DNA of 64,000 bases. It comes from Chelonoidis abingdonii (taxonomy: Eukaryota > Chordata > Testudines > Testudinidae). Below are positions 1 through 12,726 of this stretch, piece after piece. Where the stretch lies: NCBI RefSeq assembly GCF_003597395.2, contig NC_133769.1, positions 49,183,675 to 49,247,674 of the forward strand, given 5' to 3'. The stretch's first letter is position 1; every line of letters begins with the position of its first letter. The position numbers were made by a program, and so were the translations under genes. The notes beneath the pieces were generated by a model. It was not told the origin of the DNA and made no database searches. It saw only the letters and a program-made list of their open reading frames with translations.

Positions 1-398
<398 letters not shown>

Positions 399-792
399 TC
401 ACTACTGTCTACCAGTTCAAATTAAGTTTAATTTAAAAAGCATGCTTTTAAAACTGAATCTCATAAGATCTGTAACTAATAGACATAAAACTCTAGACTG
501 CTTATTTACAGCGAATCAGTGTTCAGAATTAAATAGGTTTATAATTCACCTTTTAATAAGGCCTTTCCTTGTAGCAGGGTATTTTGCATAGTAAAGTAAT
601 TTTTCATGAAATTCCATGTAAACAAAATAAACTGCACAACCACCTTTACTGTGTCTTTTAGTTTGGGTCTTTTAAAGACCTGTTTAAGGCCTGCTCTTGC
701 AAGCAGTGTGTGTGTAGGATGCTTGCTCAGTTTAACAGGAATTATGGACCTGTTTCAAAGTCCACTGATATCAAGCTCTTTCTCTGTAGAAG

Positions 793-1141
793 CAGGGCCA
801 CCCGACGGGTGGGGGGCAAGTGAGGCAATATGTCCCAGGCCCCCACGAGAGTTTTTTGGGGCCCCTGGAGCAGGGTCCTTCACTCACTCCAGGGGCCCCA
901 GAAAACTCTCACGGGGCCTGGGCCCCCGGAGCTTCTTCCGCTCTGGGTCTTCAGCAGCAGTTCAGTGGCGGGGGGTCCTTCCGCTCCAGGACCCACTGCC
1001 AAAGTGCCCCGAAGACCCGCAGCGGGGTGTCCTTCCGCCCCGGGACCCGCCATCGAAGTGCCAGGTCTTCGGCGGCAATTCAGCGGCGGAGGCCCCCGCT
1101 GCCGAAGACCGCAGGCCCCCTGAATCCTCTGGGTGGTCCAG
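793..1141. mobile_element. hAT-like non-autonomous DNA transposon, GC-rich
   Basis: The element has imperfect inverted ends (CAGGGCCACC on the left; the right end complements to CTGGACCACC). It is flanked by an 8-bp duplication, TGTAGAAG / TGCAGAAG (7 of 8 match). The interior is very GC-rich with internal inverted repeats (ccccctggag-type arms near 860-925) and repeated GGGTC / CTTCCGC blocks. It encodes nothing. Frames that cross it (606-1226 and 820-1173, plus strand) are a product of its composition. Confidence 0.75.
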
Positions 1142-4088
1142 TGCAGAAGGCTTACAGAATTATGGGACCATAGAGCTCAGTCTTGCAAAGTACTTTATAG
1201 TAAATGGACTGCAAGTTCCTATATGAGAATCGTAGGTCCCAATCCTGAAAACAGCAACTTAACATCAGGAGGACTACTCACATGTTTGATGTTCAACAGT
1301 GCCTAAGTATTTGCAGGGTCAGAATTTTAGACTGTAATGATCCTGAACTGGGGCCCAACCCTGCCCCCACTAAAGTGAACAAGAGTTTTGCCATTGACGT
1401 CAATGGGAGAAGGAGCAGGTCTTTGTCTTGTTACCGAAATATTGGGTCTGCTTAGTTGAGAGCTAATAACAGCTTGACAGGGATAAGGAAAAGATGTTTT
1501 ATTTTGCAGAAGAAAGGAGAGCCCTATACCTTGGTGCAAAAGACTTTGTTTTATACAAATTTTACAAGGCTTTTATACACTTTTGGACAAAGACTCTTGC
1601 ATGTTAACACTTGATTGGTAGATGTTAAACACTATAGTTTTGTTATTTGGTTAGGACAAACTGGTTTGAAGCAAGTTTTTTTTGCTTTAAGGCAGAAGCA
1701 GAAAAGATAGTTTAAAAATTTAGGGTGTTGTGTTTGTGAGGCTTTTGCTTTTTTTTTACTGGCTGCCAGGTCCGTTACGCAATTTGCGATTAAGCTGGAG
1801 AGATAGATATTGGGGTTTTTTTATGGATAGCAGAGCTTTTGGTTATAGCATTATATAAACATTTTGCACATTATAAAATTATTTAAATAATATATAAAAG
1901 AAAAAGAAGGAAAATAATTTATTTGACAATTGTACGAAAGAGGCTAGTAAACCATGGCCCAAGGTTTGGGAAGAGGTTTTTAAAACTAAAGGTGTGATTA
2001 AGAGATACAGCATGGAAAACAACAGCAGCATTTTTAATAGCTTGTAAAAGATTTTTAATTAAGCTAGAGTGATTAATATAAAAACACTCTGCCAAGTGTT
2101 CTAAAGGCCTCCATGTCTTAATATATGCATCTTTTACCTTACACGTACTGGAGTATGCCCAATGTTTGAGAAATGCTGGTCTATGTCTTCATAATATGAT
2201 CCTGCTTCTGCCTTGTGTGTTTTGAGCATTGGTATACCTTACATTTCAACATTGTTATCTAATTGTTAACTAATCATCATTGGCATCTGAATTAGCACCC
2301 ACTAAAATGAATGAGGCAGTTCACATGTCAGAACTATTGTTTCAGGCTCTGCAAACACAGGCAGACATCACTGCGTTTGGTTACACTGCTTCATATTTTG
2401 AATGTGTTTTTCTTCACAACTACACCAGCTAGAGGCTTCTTTTAAGGAAAGCTCAGATTCTAGAGGACAGCTGAGAATTCTGTCTGCTTCCCCTCTCCTG
2501 TATGCAGTGTTGTTGTCACCATGTTGGTTCCAGGATATTAGAGAGACACGGTGCATGAGGTAATTAGTTGATTCAATAAAAGAGATTACCTCACCCACCT
2601 TGTATCCCCTGGTTATTCCTTTGCAGCTTCCCCAAAGAGTGCATTGCCTAGTTTGGGTGGTTTAATTCTATTATACCAAATATGATATTTCTTTGAGCTT
2701 AATCCTTAATTGTTATTTAATAGACATCAGTCTTAAATAAGGGGGGAAATAAACAAACTATATGTATCTTTAAAAACAAAATTCTTCCTTAACAATTTTA
2801 TTGGAAGGGTTGTCTCTTGATTGAATGAATGTTTAAAGCAAAGCCCTGTGTAGGGAGGGGGATGCATAATTTCACTGTCCTAGGGACAGTATGAGAGACT
2901 CTGAAGTCCTAGGAAGCACAGCCACTGTGCAACACCTTATGAGGGATCTCTTTGCTGGCTTGTGTGGAGAGGAGGTAAGGTCTTTGCTTTGTCTCCTTTG
3001 AAGTGGTTTGAGCCACTTCCGGGGATCAGGCCTTGCGCTCTGAGTGCTGAGAGCGCAGTTGTGGCTGCCTCTCTGGGTGAAGGAGAGGAACACTTCCGGC
3101 ACCTATCCCTCTTATGCACACATGCAAAAGCCAGCCACAATTTAGTACAAAATCTAGCAGATTTTCCTAAAATACTACTGAATTCTTACGTGCCAGGTGG
3201 TTTCAGACCAGAACCTCAGATCGAACCATTTTGGAGAAATATGGGTCTAGATCCAGATCTGGAGCTGAACATCTCTGACTCAGGCTCCTCTCTAACTGTT
3301 TGCTACCTTTTGAGTATTATATTGTGCAGTTTTGCTCTGTTAGGGTTCAGTGACATGGCTTTTATTACATTGATTCTAAATAACTGTGTAATTGTGACTG
3401 TTTTTCACCTGTCTCCCTCTCCCTTCTGAGAGCCTTTTACAGTACAGTACCTAGCCTGAAGCTAGAAGGTTAATGAAGAACTGCTCTGGAGAAAATGCTA
3501 ATTTTACTTTCTAAATCAGGTATCACAGTTTACTGAATAGACCATGTACATCCGCTTCTAGAAAGTAAATACACCTCTTCTGACACACCCTGGTCTCCTT
3601 GGGGGCGAGAGCTTTTATCATCAATCCCAGATGATATAGCTGTGTGGTGGTATCATGCCAGTAGAACAGTCCAACTCCCTGGTTATTTCTTTTATAATGC
3701 TCATGCATTTTTAGCAACTGGCCTTCAACTGTTTGTTTGATTTGTTCCCTTACTGATGAAATAACTTAATTGATTTAAAGAATGATTAAAGTAAACTTAT
3801 GACTTAACTCATATGACTGAATCTGAGCCTAGTGTTGTGTGATCAGCTTGCCTGTGTCCATTAGTCTGCTGCTATAGAACTTTTGAAAATATTCACTAAT
3901 TTTGAATGGCCAAACTGAGAAACATAGGGCCTGTTTAATCAGAAGTTCTGGCCACTCACAACTCTCATTAACTTTAACTAGACTTTTGGGTGCTCAGCAG
4001 CTCTGAACATCAGGCCCTGGACCTTTCATAAAATTCACCGAACCCAGGCATCTAACATCAGTCAACATTATTTTGACAATGTGGGCTT

Positions 4089-4212
4089 TAACCATTCAGT
4101 GCCTCAGTTTCCCTGTTTGGAAAATGGAGACAATATCTGACAACTTCTGAGAGCATTATGATTCTCAATTATTTAATGTGTAAAGCTCTTTGAGACCCTC
4201 TGGTGACAATTG
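4089..4212 (+). repeat. MIR-type SINE fragment
   Basis: Contains the core-SINE phrase GTGCCTCAGTTTCCC followed by an AAAATGGAGA segment and a tail with TGTAAAGCTCTTTGAGA, characteristic of old MIR/CORE SINEs. The 5' tRNA-like part is missing. Confidence 0.65.
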
Positions 4213-4556
4213 CTGAAATATTTCATATTTCTATTTGCACGTGACAAGCATTTCTCTGATGCTCAATCAACATTTCATGCTGTGAACTTTAAACTGACAG
4301 TTTCAGTTAACTATGGAAACTTTCATGTTTTGCTGAACCTCTGGGTATTTCTGAACTAAATTAATTAACATATAAATGTATTTTAAATGCCTGTATTGTC
4401 ATAGGGCAAAAATCTGATCTCTGATGTTAAAACGCAGCTCCCGCTGGAGTTATGCACATATATCTATATGGCAGAATTAGATCCACATTTAATTACACTG
4501 TTCAAACTATGTTTCCCAAATGTGATGTGTCAGCCATTCAGATGATAAAATATTCA

Positions 4557-4655
<99 letters not shown>

Positions 4656-6384
4656 TTAAAAGATTTTACAAATTAGATGTTTATTTTCCGTATTCAAATG
4701 ACACAAATTACAAATTAACCAAAAGCAAATGCACATACAGAGTTTAGATGGAGATAATTGTAAGATCACACAAATTTGTTTGCTCATTTCATTGTTTCTT
4801 TATTCAAAAATGAGTAATTAAAATGTAAACATTTATTTACCTCAGAGCTCAACAAAATCTTATCACATCTTATGAGCAAATATTAGTCTTAAACATTAGA
4901 TCCCCAGAAGTAAAGAATGGACCTTTTACATAATCTAATTCTAAACCTCTAACCACTTATGTACATTTCCTACCCAAAAGAAGAGTGACAAATATGAGTT
5001 TGCAGTTATAGTTAGAGAAGATCATGAACCAAACTTTGGATCTTAACACCGCAAAATTCAGGGAAGTTCATACCCACAGTGGTTCCAATACCCTAGATCC
5101 CCAAAGCCCTTGTCTTTGGGGAGGTTTCCAGTGGGTTTGGGATCCAAACTTTATAGCTTGGGCTATCTCTTATTTAAGTGAATTGATGAATGGTCAGTGG
5201 TAAAAACACAAAATCAACAAATATAAAACAGGGGATTAATTCCCTCCCATGATTGGCAGGGGTGAGGGAAGGACTAGGGATCTATTTGTGTCTCCCTGAT
5301 CCTATGCTGTCCGGCTCTAGAGGTGGAGCAGTTGAGAAGCCCAACACTGGGGAGAACTCTGCACCCATCAGTAGCTGATGCCACCTCCATTAGCTTTACA
5401 CCACTGGAAAGTTCTCCTCTGCAAGGGGAATTCTCCACTGGCCACATATAGCCAGAATCTTGAGTGGAAAACATGGGAGAATCTGGACCCAGGAGACTTT
5501 GCTTTTTCTTTAGTACAAAACTGAAACCTTCATGCTGCATTTTCTTTCTGTTTTATATTTCTAAAACATGAAAGCTGATGCGTATTGCATTCTGAATGAG
5601 TGGGACTGGAGTGGTGGTTGTGGTAGTAGTTGTTGTTGTTTTAAAGTTTTTCTTCATTCAAAAAGTTGGCTTGACCTTTTCCTTATGAGGACAATGAGGG
5701 GGAGGAGAAGGTGAAAGAATAAGTCTCATTGTGGTACCAGCCTGAATATTTATTATATTGACTGATTAAATCAACCAGTATCAATTAAATCAATCTCCAG
5801 TTCATACACTTGCAACCGAAAAACTATCCCTTGTTAAGATAGACTGGGTTACTCCCCAAAATTCAGACCTAGATTTCAAACCCCCAGATTTAAGGGCTGT
5901 TTAGATCCAGTGTTCTGGCTTAAGCCCACCTCCAGATATTAATTTTGTGCCAGGAGTCTCAGCTCTCCCTTTACAATGTGCCTTTGATCACCTTACTTGT
6001 GATTGTGACTATTCATCATTCTCCTCTGAACGATTTCTAACATTCCAAACTGCTGAGACATCTCCAACAGGCATGAAAATAAATAAATAAAATAACATGC
6101 CAGGAAAGTATTTCCTTCTTCCTCCCTTGCAAATTTAACACTGGCCTTGGGGATAGAATGAACAATACTGTTCAGTCCTGGTTCAGGGACAGATTAAATG
6201 CCCCACATCGCACGGCCTAGAAATTGGGTGCCTGGTACCTCAGGAAAGGGGAGACTCCCCGTTTTTCAATGTAATAATAGCTTTCTCTTCCCACCATAGA
6301 AGATTTGGAAACATCTGACCTTAAAAATCAAGATACTTATACATGGAAAAAGCTATTTGGGGTAATAGAATGTTCCGAAGTTGA

Positions 6385-6608
6385 GGCAGTGCTGCCTAGT
6401 GGATAGAGCACTGGACTGGGATTCAGGAGACCTGGATTCTATCCCTAGCTCTACTGTTGCCCTGTTGGGTGACCTTGGGCAAGTCACTTCACCCCCCTGT
6501 GCCTCCTTCCCCCATCTGTAAAATGGGGATACTGATACTAATCACCTCCTGTGAAGCACTCTGAGATCTGCTGATGAAAAGCACTATACAAGAGAGGTAT
6601 TATTATTT
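6385..6608 (+). repeat. MIR-type SINE, near full length
   Basis: Matches the MIR layout: a tRNA-like head (CTAGTGGATAGAGCACTGGA), the core with GTGACCTTGGGCAAGTCACT, then ATCTGTAAAATGGGGATACT and a tail ending near GTATTATTATT. This is an ancient amniote SINE, inactive, and divergent from consensus. Confidence 0.85.
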
Positions 6609-7136
6609 CCCTCCCTCATGGAGACCTGTACAGTCAACTTCCTGTAAACAATATGGATACTTGAGTTTACAGGCAGAGAGATGTGAAAAATAGCACCAAC
6701 ATATTCTTAAAATATTTCCAAACGCGTCAAAAATAATATATCTATAATGCATTAGGTATTTAGGGTGCCACGATATACAGGTTTTATAGGCATTCATTTG
6801 AGATGACCTGCACAGCTCAGTCAGGGCTTCACTGCCCACGCATGAATACTGCATCCATCCCTTGCTCTTACAGATAAAACCTTTATGTCTCTCCATTATC
6901 CCATTAGATATTTGCATATCTATATATCTAGCTATTTGAGCTGATCCCCCCGCCCCCCAGTTCCTACTGGCTAGATTCGAAAATACAGTTACTGGTTCCT
7001 AGTGCTACTGTTCTTCCAGTAGAGACCAGCCAGAGAACTGTGGCATCTACTGGAACTTCCATTGCACACTATGGGTGAAAGTCTGGCCCCACTGCATTGT
7101 GAACCTGGGTCTGTGAGACCCAGGTTTGCGGACTCA

Positions 7137-8181
7137 GGATACATCCACACTGGGTCATCTGACTCGGGGTCATGAGCTCAGGCAGCGAGGTTAAAAATTG
7201 CACTGTAGATGTCCAGGCTTGTGCTGAAACCTGGGCTCTGGGTTCTGCTGTGGAGACAGAGGAGTCTTAGAGCCTGAGATTCAGCCCAAGCCTCAACATC
7301 CACACTGCTATTTTTAGCCTCACTGCCCAAGAACCATTAGCCCGAGTTCAGTGACCTGGGCTCTGAGACTTGGTGCGGCAGGATTTTTATTGCAATGTAG
7401 ACATACACACACGGTTCCCAAGCCCGCACTTGAGCACCCATACTCATAGATGTTGACTTGTGCTCCTGCAGGTGGGTGCTCAACCCCGCTCACGCTCCCC
7501 CAGCCTCGCCCCCACTCCACCCCTTCCAAGTCCCCACCCCCACCCTACCTCTTCCCACCCCCATTCTGCCTCCACCTTGCCCCCATTTCACCCCCTTCCC
7601 CAAGAACCCATCCCACCTCTTCTCTGCCTCCTCCCTTGAGTGCACTGTGTCCCAGCTCCTCCCCCTCCCTCCTGGACCACTGCCAAACAGTTGTTTGGCA
7701 GTGGGCAGAAGTGTTGGGAGGGAGGGGGAGAAGCAGGAATGCAGCACACTCAAGAGAGGAGGCGGGGAAGAGGTGGGGGGAGCTTGGCTGCAAGTGGGTG
7801 CGGAGACACGCTAATTTTTCCCCGTGGGTGCTCCAGCCCTAGAGCACCCATGCAGTCGGCGCCTATGTACACACTGCATTGTAAACAGGCTTACAAGCTA
7901 GACTCAGGTCTCACAGCTGTGCTAACACATCCAACCGTCACTACGCAGACCTTTTAACTCAGGTGTGCATACTGAGCTGTGTGCATGCTGCAAAATGACA
8001 GTGCTTGGACCAGAGTCCCAGGGGGACTTGCGCTCTGACCCACCTCCCCAGCAGATCCTAGGACCAGATTCCAGAGTGTTTGCTGATCCAAGTCAGACAG
8101 ATTTGTGTGGGAACAGAGCGCAGGCTTGGGCTCAAACCTGAATCAAAGCCCAAGCGCAGTGTGCAGTATAGATATACCCAC
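7137..8181. mobile_element. Palindromic DNA-transposon-like repeat, split by a nested element
   Basis: The two halves (7137-7444 and 7868-8181) share opposed motifs such as ACATCCACACT / GTGCAGTATAGATAT and repeats of the GGCTTGGGCT / AGCCCAAGC type, suggesting one long inverted-repeat element. It is interrupted by the hairpin element at 7445-7867. Family and exact ends are uncertain. Confidence 0.5.
7445..7867. mobile_element. Hairpin-forming non-autonomous DNA transposon
   Basis: Inverted ends begin CATAGATGTTGACT on the left, and the right end complements to CATAGGCGCCGACT. The left arm is C-rich and the right arm is the G-rich complement, meeting at a perfect palindrome, CTGCCAAACAGTTGTTTGGCAG, near 7680-7702. 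Flanking 8-mers match at 5 of 8 bases, so the target duplication is only tentative. Long frames here on both strands are consequences of the purine/pyrimidine arms. Confidence 0.65.
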
Positions 8182-8929
8182 TGAAGTTAATGGCAAAACA
8201 AACATTGACTTAAATGGTGTCCGGATTTCATCCTGTTTGTGCATAAAATATAATATGGTACCATTTTGTGCCGTTGCCAAAATATATTGTGCCTTTAAAG
8301 ATTTTTCGACAGAGATACCTATTGTGTTACACTGTCAAAGAAATCTTCAGCACAGTAGATTATAGCACAGAGTAGACAGGGGGCTCTACTCTGGGAGTGT
8401 CATAGGTAACAAGTGCTTTATTAATCTGATTTCAATGGAGTCGGCAGAATATTTCATGTTTTGTCTAAATTGATCCTAGTTACTCAACTTTTCCATTTAG
8501 AGGTAGCTACCAATGGCAAATGCAAACCAAAAAATTAAAGTAAATGTGACACACATTAGTTGTTTAGAACATGCATTAGCTACTGCAAAAAACATATAGT
8601 ATTGAGCCATATTCATCCTTGGTGTAACTTTACTTAAGAAAGTGGAATCAAACCAGGGATGAATTTAACCTGTTGATGCTGAACAACATATAAACGTATA
8701 ATAATTATGGAGTATCCACTCCTACTGGATACTTTCATTTTTGGCTGTCCAAATTGATAAACCTGCAGCCTGATCATTCAGAAGTACAGAGCCCCTGCAG
8801 TTCCCAGTGACTTCAGTTACATCTGTGGGTGATTAAGAGAGGAGGGGTTGAATAGTCTGAACTTTAGGTTGCCAACATTCGGACCCCCTAAAATAAAATA
8901 ACCCTGCAAATGATAGAACAGAGCAGAGA

Positions 8930-9243
8930 TCTCAGCCATCTCCACTGTCTGCTCTTTGTAGTTCACCTTCACTTCCTTCTTCTCTCTCTAATACTCTTCA
9001 CTTCCTTCTTTTCTGCTCCTTTCACTCTCCCCTTCTCTAACCCGCCCCCGATCTCTTCACTTTCTCTTCTTCTCTCTCTATATTCTCACCAATACCCCAT
9101 ACTCTCACTTCTCTATCCACTCTCCCCAATTTCCTTTGTGTTCTCTTCTCCACACTCTGCCTTCTCTCTCTCCCCCACCCCCACCACATATATTCCCCTT
9201 CTCTTCTTCCCTCTCCTTCTCTTGGAAGTGGTCTTCCTCTTTC
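8930..9243 (+). repeat. Polypyrimidine tract, about 310 bp
   Basis: Almost continuous C/T on the plus strand (CTTCTTCTCTCTC-type runs) with few purine interruptions, so the CFTR transcript carries a polypurine tract. The 132-residue plus-strand frame through it is rich in S, L, P and F because of this composition and is not a gene. Confidence 0.85.
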
Positions 9244-11091
9244 TCTCTGCCAGCTGTTTTCTGCACAGCAAATCTCAAGAGCATTCCCAACAACTACAAA
9301 GATCATAGTGCAGGCCCCATTGTGTGAAATGCCTTAGGGAATCTGTAAGTATATTTGAGCTGAAACAGAAGCAAAGGATTTCAAGAAGGAGCTGGAACAC
9401 TATTCCACTCAATGTAATCATTTTCCTCTTTAGTTACAAGCAAAATACACTCCCTCACCTGTTTGCTCACTCACATGATGACTTCTGTATTTTCAGCAAG
9501 AAGATAAACCTTTCATATCTCACAGAAATAGAGATGTTGCCCAAACAAACTCCCAGATTTAATACACCTGAACTTTTGGATCTCAGTTGGAACTGAGCAA
9601 CTGAAGCCCATCTCTAAGCAGATGGGCTTGCAGTGGATTTGAAACTATAATGACACCTCTTATTAGGCAGAGAATATACACAATAGGCCAGATCCTCCAC
9701 TGTAGCCAAGGACTATTCAGCACAACTCAGCAGGATCTAGCCACCAGTGGGTGGGAAGGAGTAAGGGATAACATTCCTCTGGGGTCATGGGCCTGGAGCT
9801 GGCCCAGCTGCCTGATTAGCTTACCCCCTGTAGCTGAGGAAAGAAATGGAATTACTTAGCAGCAATGAGGGGGAGGGAAGGGGCTGTGGAAGTGCCTGAG
9901 TGCTGTGTCCAGTGTACTGACAGTGGTGCGACTACTGAAAGGAACTGCTTCAGAAAACCAGATAGACAAGAGAAGAGACTACTGGGGAGCCATGGAGGGC
10001 TGAGACAAGAGCCAGGTAAACTTGCTGTGGGAGTTAGTGGTATGAGAGGTTGGGGAAGGGACTGCTGTGCTCACACAGACTTTGAAGTAAGAGTCTGGGG
10101 AAGGTGGGACTGTGTTTGTTAAGAAGGCTCAGTTAAAGAAACTGCTCCAGCTGAAAATAGTTTCCCTGGATTCCTTCAGAAAGACAGACAAGGGTTAGCC
10201 CAGAGAGTAAGCTGACTCAGTAGAGTAAATCTCCGTCCAACAGGAGGAGGGTGCTATAAAATAATATATTCCAGTGGGTTTAAGCCACGTGTGCACTCTT
10301 TCAAGCCTAGGTCATTCTGCACCAGTCTGGTTCCCTGGTGTAAATTGGCTACCCTAACTTGAGCTGCTTGCCAATGGCTTGAAGGTCTCAGAAGGTCATT
10401 GGAGGATCCCCATATGCAGGTGAGCTCTCTATGGGTTGGATTCGCTGAGCTGAGGATAGCTTTGCACAAGTGGCATGGCAGAAAGCTGCTCCAACAAGGG
10501 GAGGATCTTGTTTCGTAAGTGTGGGTGAGGAGAAACACTGACTCAAAAGACAGGAATATACCCAGTTCGTAAAGTTTATCTCAAGGCTGTGATAACCTGT
10601 GAAAGTTTGAGCATAAAACACTTGCTTAGCAATAAAATAAATCCGAGAGCTCCACTTTGTAGTATTCCATGCTGATATTATTTGGTTAAATGCTTTTTGT
10701 ATTCTAGTCAGTCTTCCCCGCCCTCCTTCCTTGTGTAAGGTATGAGTTTCTGAGCAGACTATCTTGGATGCTGTCCTATCTTCTCTGTCACTTCTTGAAT
10801 CAAACTTAATTCCCTTAGCCTTACCCACCACTTCCTGCTTTAAAAATCTTCTGCCAAAGGAAAAGTTCATTAGGGAATGGGTGAGTTTTGCCAGCAGTTG
10901 CTTGAGTTTTGGGTGGACCTGAAACTCCAGCTAAATGTCATGAACTCTTGTGAAACAAAACTCCTGCTTTTGGATCGTGAACTTTCTGTGAATTATTTTA
11001 TACAAATCTAATGAGCCACAGCAGCAGGACTTAGGGAACACAAGAGGCTTTTTTATTTGAATATGAGAGCAATTTTTTTAAGTGACTTGTA

Positions 11092-11210
11092 ACTTTGGGT
11101 GCCCAATTTGAGACACCTTAAAAGGACCTGATTTTCACTAGGGAAATGCTCAGGACTTTCTAAAAATCAGGCCCCTTTAAGATGTCCCAAATTGGACACA
11201 CAAATTTGAA
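11092..11210. repeat. Short palindromic interspersed repeat
   Basis: Two arms of about 45 bp are near inverted copies: TTGGGTGCCCAATTTGAGAC on the left, and AAGATGTCCCAAATTGGACA on the right in reverse sense. A single-arm relative occurs at 53402-53475 in intron 2. Family not named. Confidence 0.65.
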
Positions 11211-11489
11211 GCATTCAAAATCATTAGTTACTAAGTTTATAGCAGAAATGCTGATAAGCAGACATTAGCCTGAATGGTGAGGTTTCATTCTGGAGTTGAA
11301 CAGCCCCAAAATCTGGGGTTTGTTCAGATCCATTTAATTTTAAAGACTACTTATAGTTTAATGACCAGGGGAAATGTGCAGTTTTGTGCCTTCTGCAAAA
11401 TCAACAAGCTGTAATTGCAAATGTATATAACAAGGCTGAAATAAAATAAAATGTGGGAAGGGAGTGGAAGAAGTTAAAGTTGATAGGTT

Positions 11490-12250
11490 TTAAGGTCAGG
11501 AGGGTCATAAAATCTCACCCAGTATATTCTATATCAAGATTAAAGCTTGTTTGAGCTACAGCATTTATTTTTAGAAGGATATTTTCAGTCTTGATTTAAA
11601 AACTGAAAAGTGAAATCCACCACATCCATAGATGGCTTGTTTCAATTGTTAATTGTCCTCACTGTTAAAAATGTGTGTCTTATTTCTATCCTGAATTTGT
11701 CTAGCTTCATCTTCCAACTACTGTATCATCTTATGCCTTTTTCTTTGCTTGTTTTGCTAGATTAAAGAGCCATCTACTATTAGAAATCTCTTCCCCATGT
11801 AGATACTTGTAGATTGTGATCAAACCACTTTTTCATCTTCTCTTGGTTTATCTAAATCAGTGGTCCCCAACCTTTTTATGCTGCACCCCCGCCTTACCTG
11901 TAATGTAATCGTTCTGGGCCCCACTGGGGCTGGGAAGAGGGCCAGAGGCTGGGAGGAGCAGCTGGGGCCACAGCTGGGAGTAGGAGTGGCCCAGGGAAGA
12001 GAGGCTGGCCTGGACCCCACCGCACCCTCCCAGAGGTTCCTCCATGCTCCCCTAAGGGGGCATGTCCCACCGTTTGGGGACCACTGATCTAAGCAGATAG
12101 TTTCCTAACTCTCTCATTGTAAGGCATGTCCTCCAGACTTTGACTGATTCTTGTAGCCCTCTTCTGAACCCTTTCCAGTTTGTGAACATGCTTTTTGAAG
12201 TGTGCACACCAGAACTGGACACACTAATGTTTTGTGCACTAGTATTCTGC
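11490..12250 (-). mobile_element. CR1 LINE 3' region, interrupted by a hAT element
   Basis: Reads as the antisense of a CR1 3' end. Characteristic pieces include TTGTCTAGCTTCATCTTCCA, CCATGTAGATACTTGTAGAT and, beyond the insert, CACACCAGAACTGGACACAC. CR1 is the dominant LINE of birds, crocodiles and turtles. The element is split at 11858-12086 by a younger transposon. Confidence 0.85.
11858..12086. mobile_element. hAT-like MITE nested in CR1
   Basis: Terminal inverted repeats CAGTGGTCCCCAACC and (complement) CAGTGGTCCCCAAACG. Flanking 8-mers are ATCTAAAT / ATCTAAGC (6 of 8), and CR1 homology resumes on each side. Length 229 bp, non-coding. Confidence 0.88.
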
Positions 12251-12667
12251 CACGAGTAATCTTAACTGTTCAGAATATGCAGCATATGACCCACTTGTAG
12301 ATTATTTGTATTCAAGCAAAATTCTGCAAGGTGAAGCAGAAATGCTGGTAGATGTGTCCTCTGCTGCAAGAATTCTGCCAGCTAGTAGGCTTCCTCAAGA
12401 TTAAGGAGGATATGTGGTGGGATGGATTTCGCTGTTCCTCTAAAATTTGAACTTGCACCCCTGTATAGCTCATCCTACTCACTGCAGCATATGAACTAGC
12501 CAGCTGGTGGCTGAATCTTAACCCTAGTCAGTGGATCCCATACCCTTAGGAATGTGGTGCACAGGCTAGCAGGATTGTTTGTGCTCTCTCCTAGCATTTC
12601 TTTAAGCTCCAAGGAACAAAACATGCCAATTGCACACAAGCAATGGAGAAGATGCTCCTCATGCAAG

Positions 12668-12726
12668 TGTGCTGACTAGATGATCACAACGATCCCTTCT
12701 GGCTTGGAATCTGACTCTGATACTCT
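12668..12726 (+). mobile_element. CR1 LINE 3' end fragment
   Basis: Contains ACTAGATGATCACAACGATC and CCCTTCTGGCTTGGAATCT, the signature of the CR1 3' terminus. Only the last tens of bases are recognisable. Confidence 0.7.

Noticed and set aside
606..1226. 206-codon plus-strand frame
   Set aside because: It crosses a GC-rich hAT-like element with few stops due to composition; overlapping frames are equally open.
8910..9308. 132-codon S/L/P-rich frame
   Set aside because: Product of the polypyrimidine tract.
10388..10870. 160-codon minus-strand frame
   Set aside because: No homology, no splice context and no repeated motif; treated as chance.
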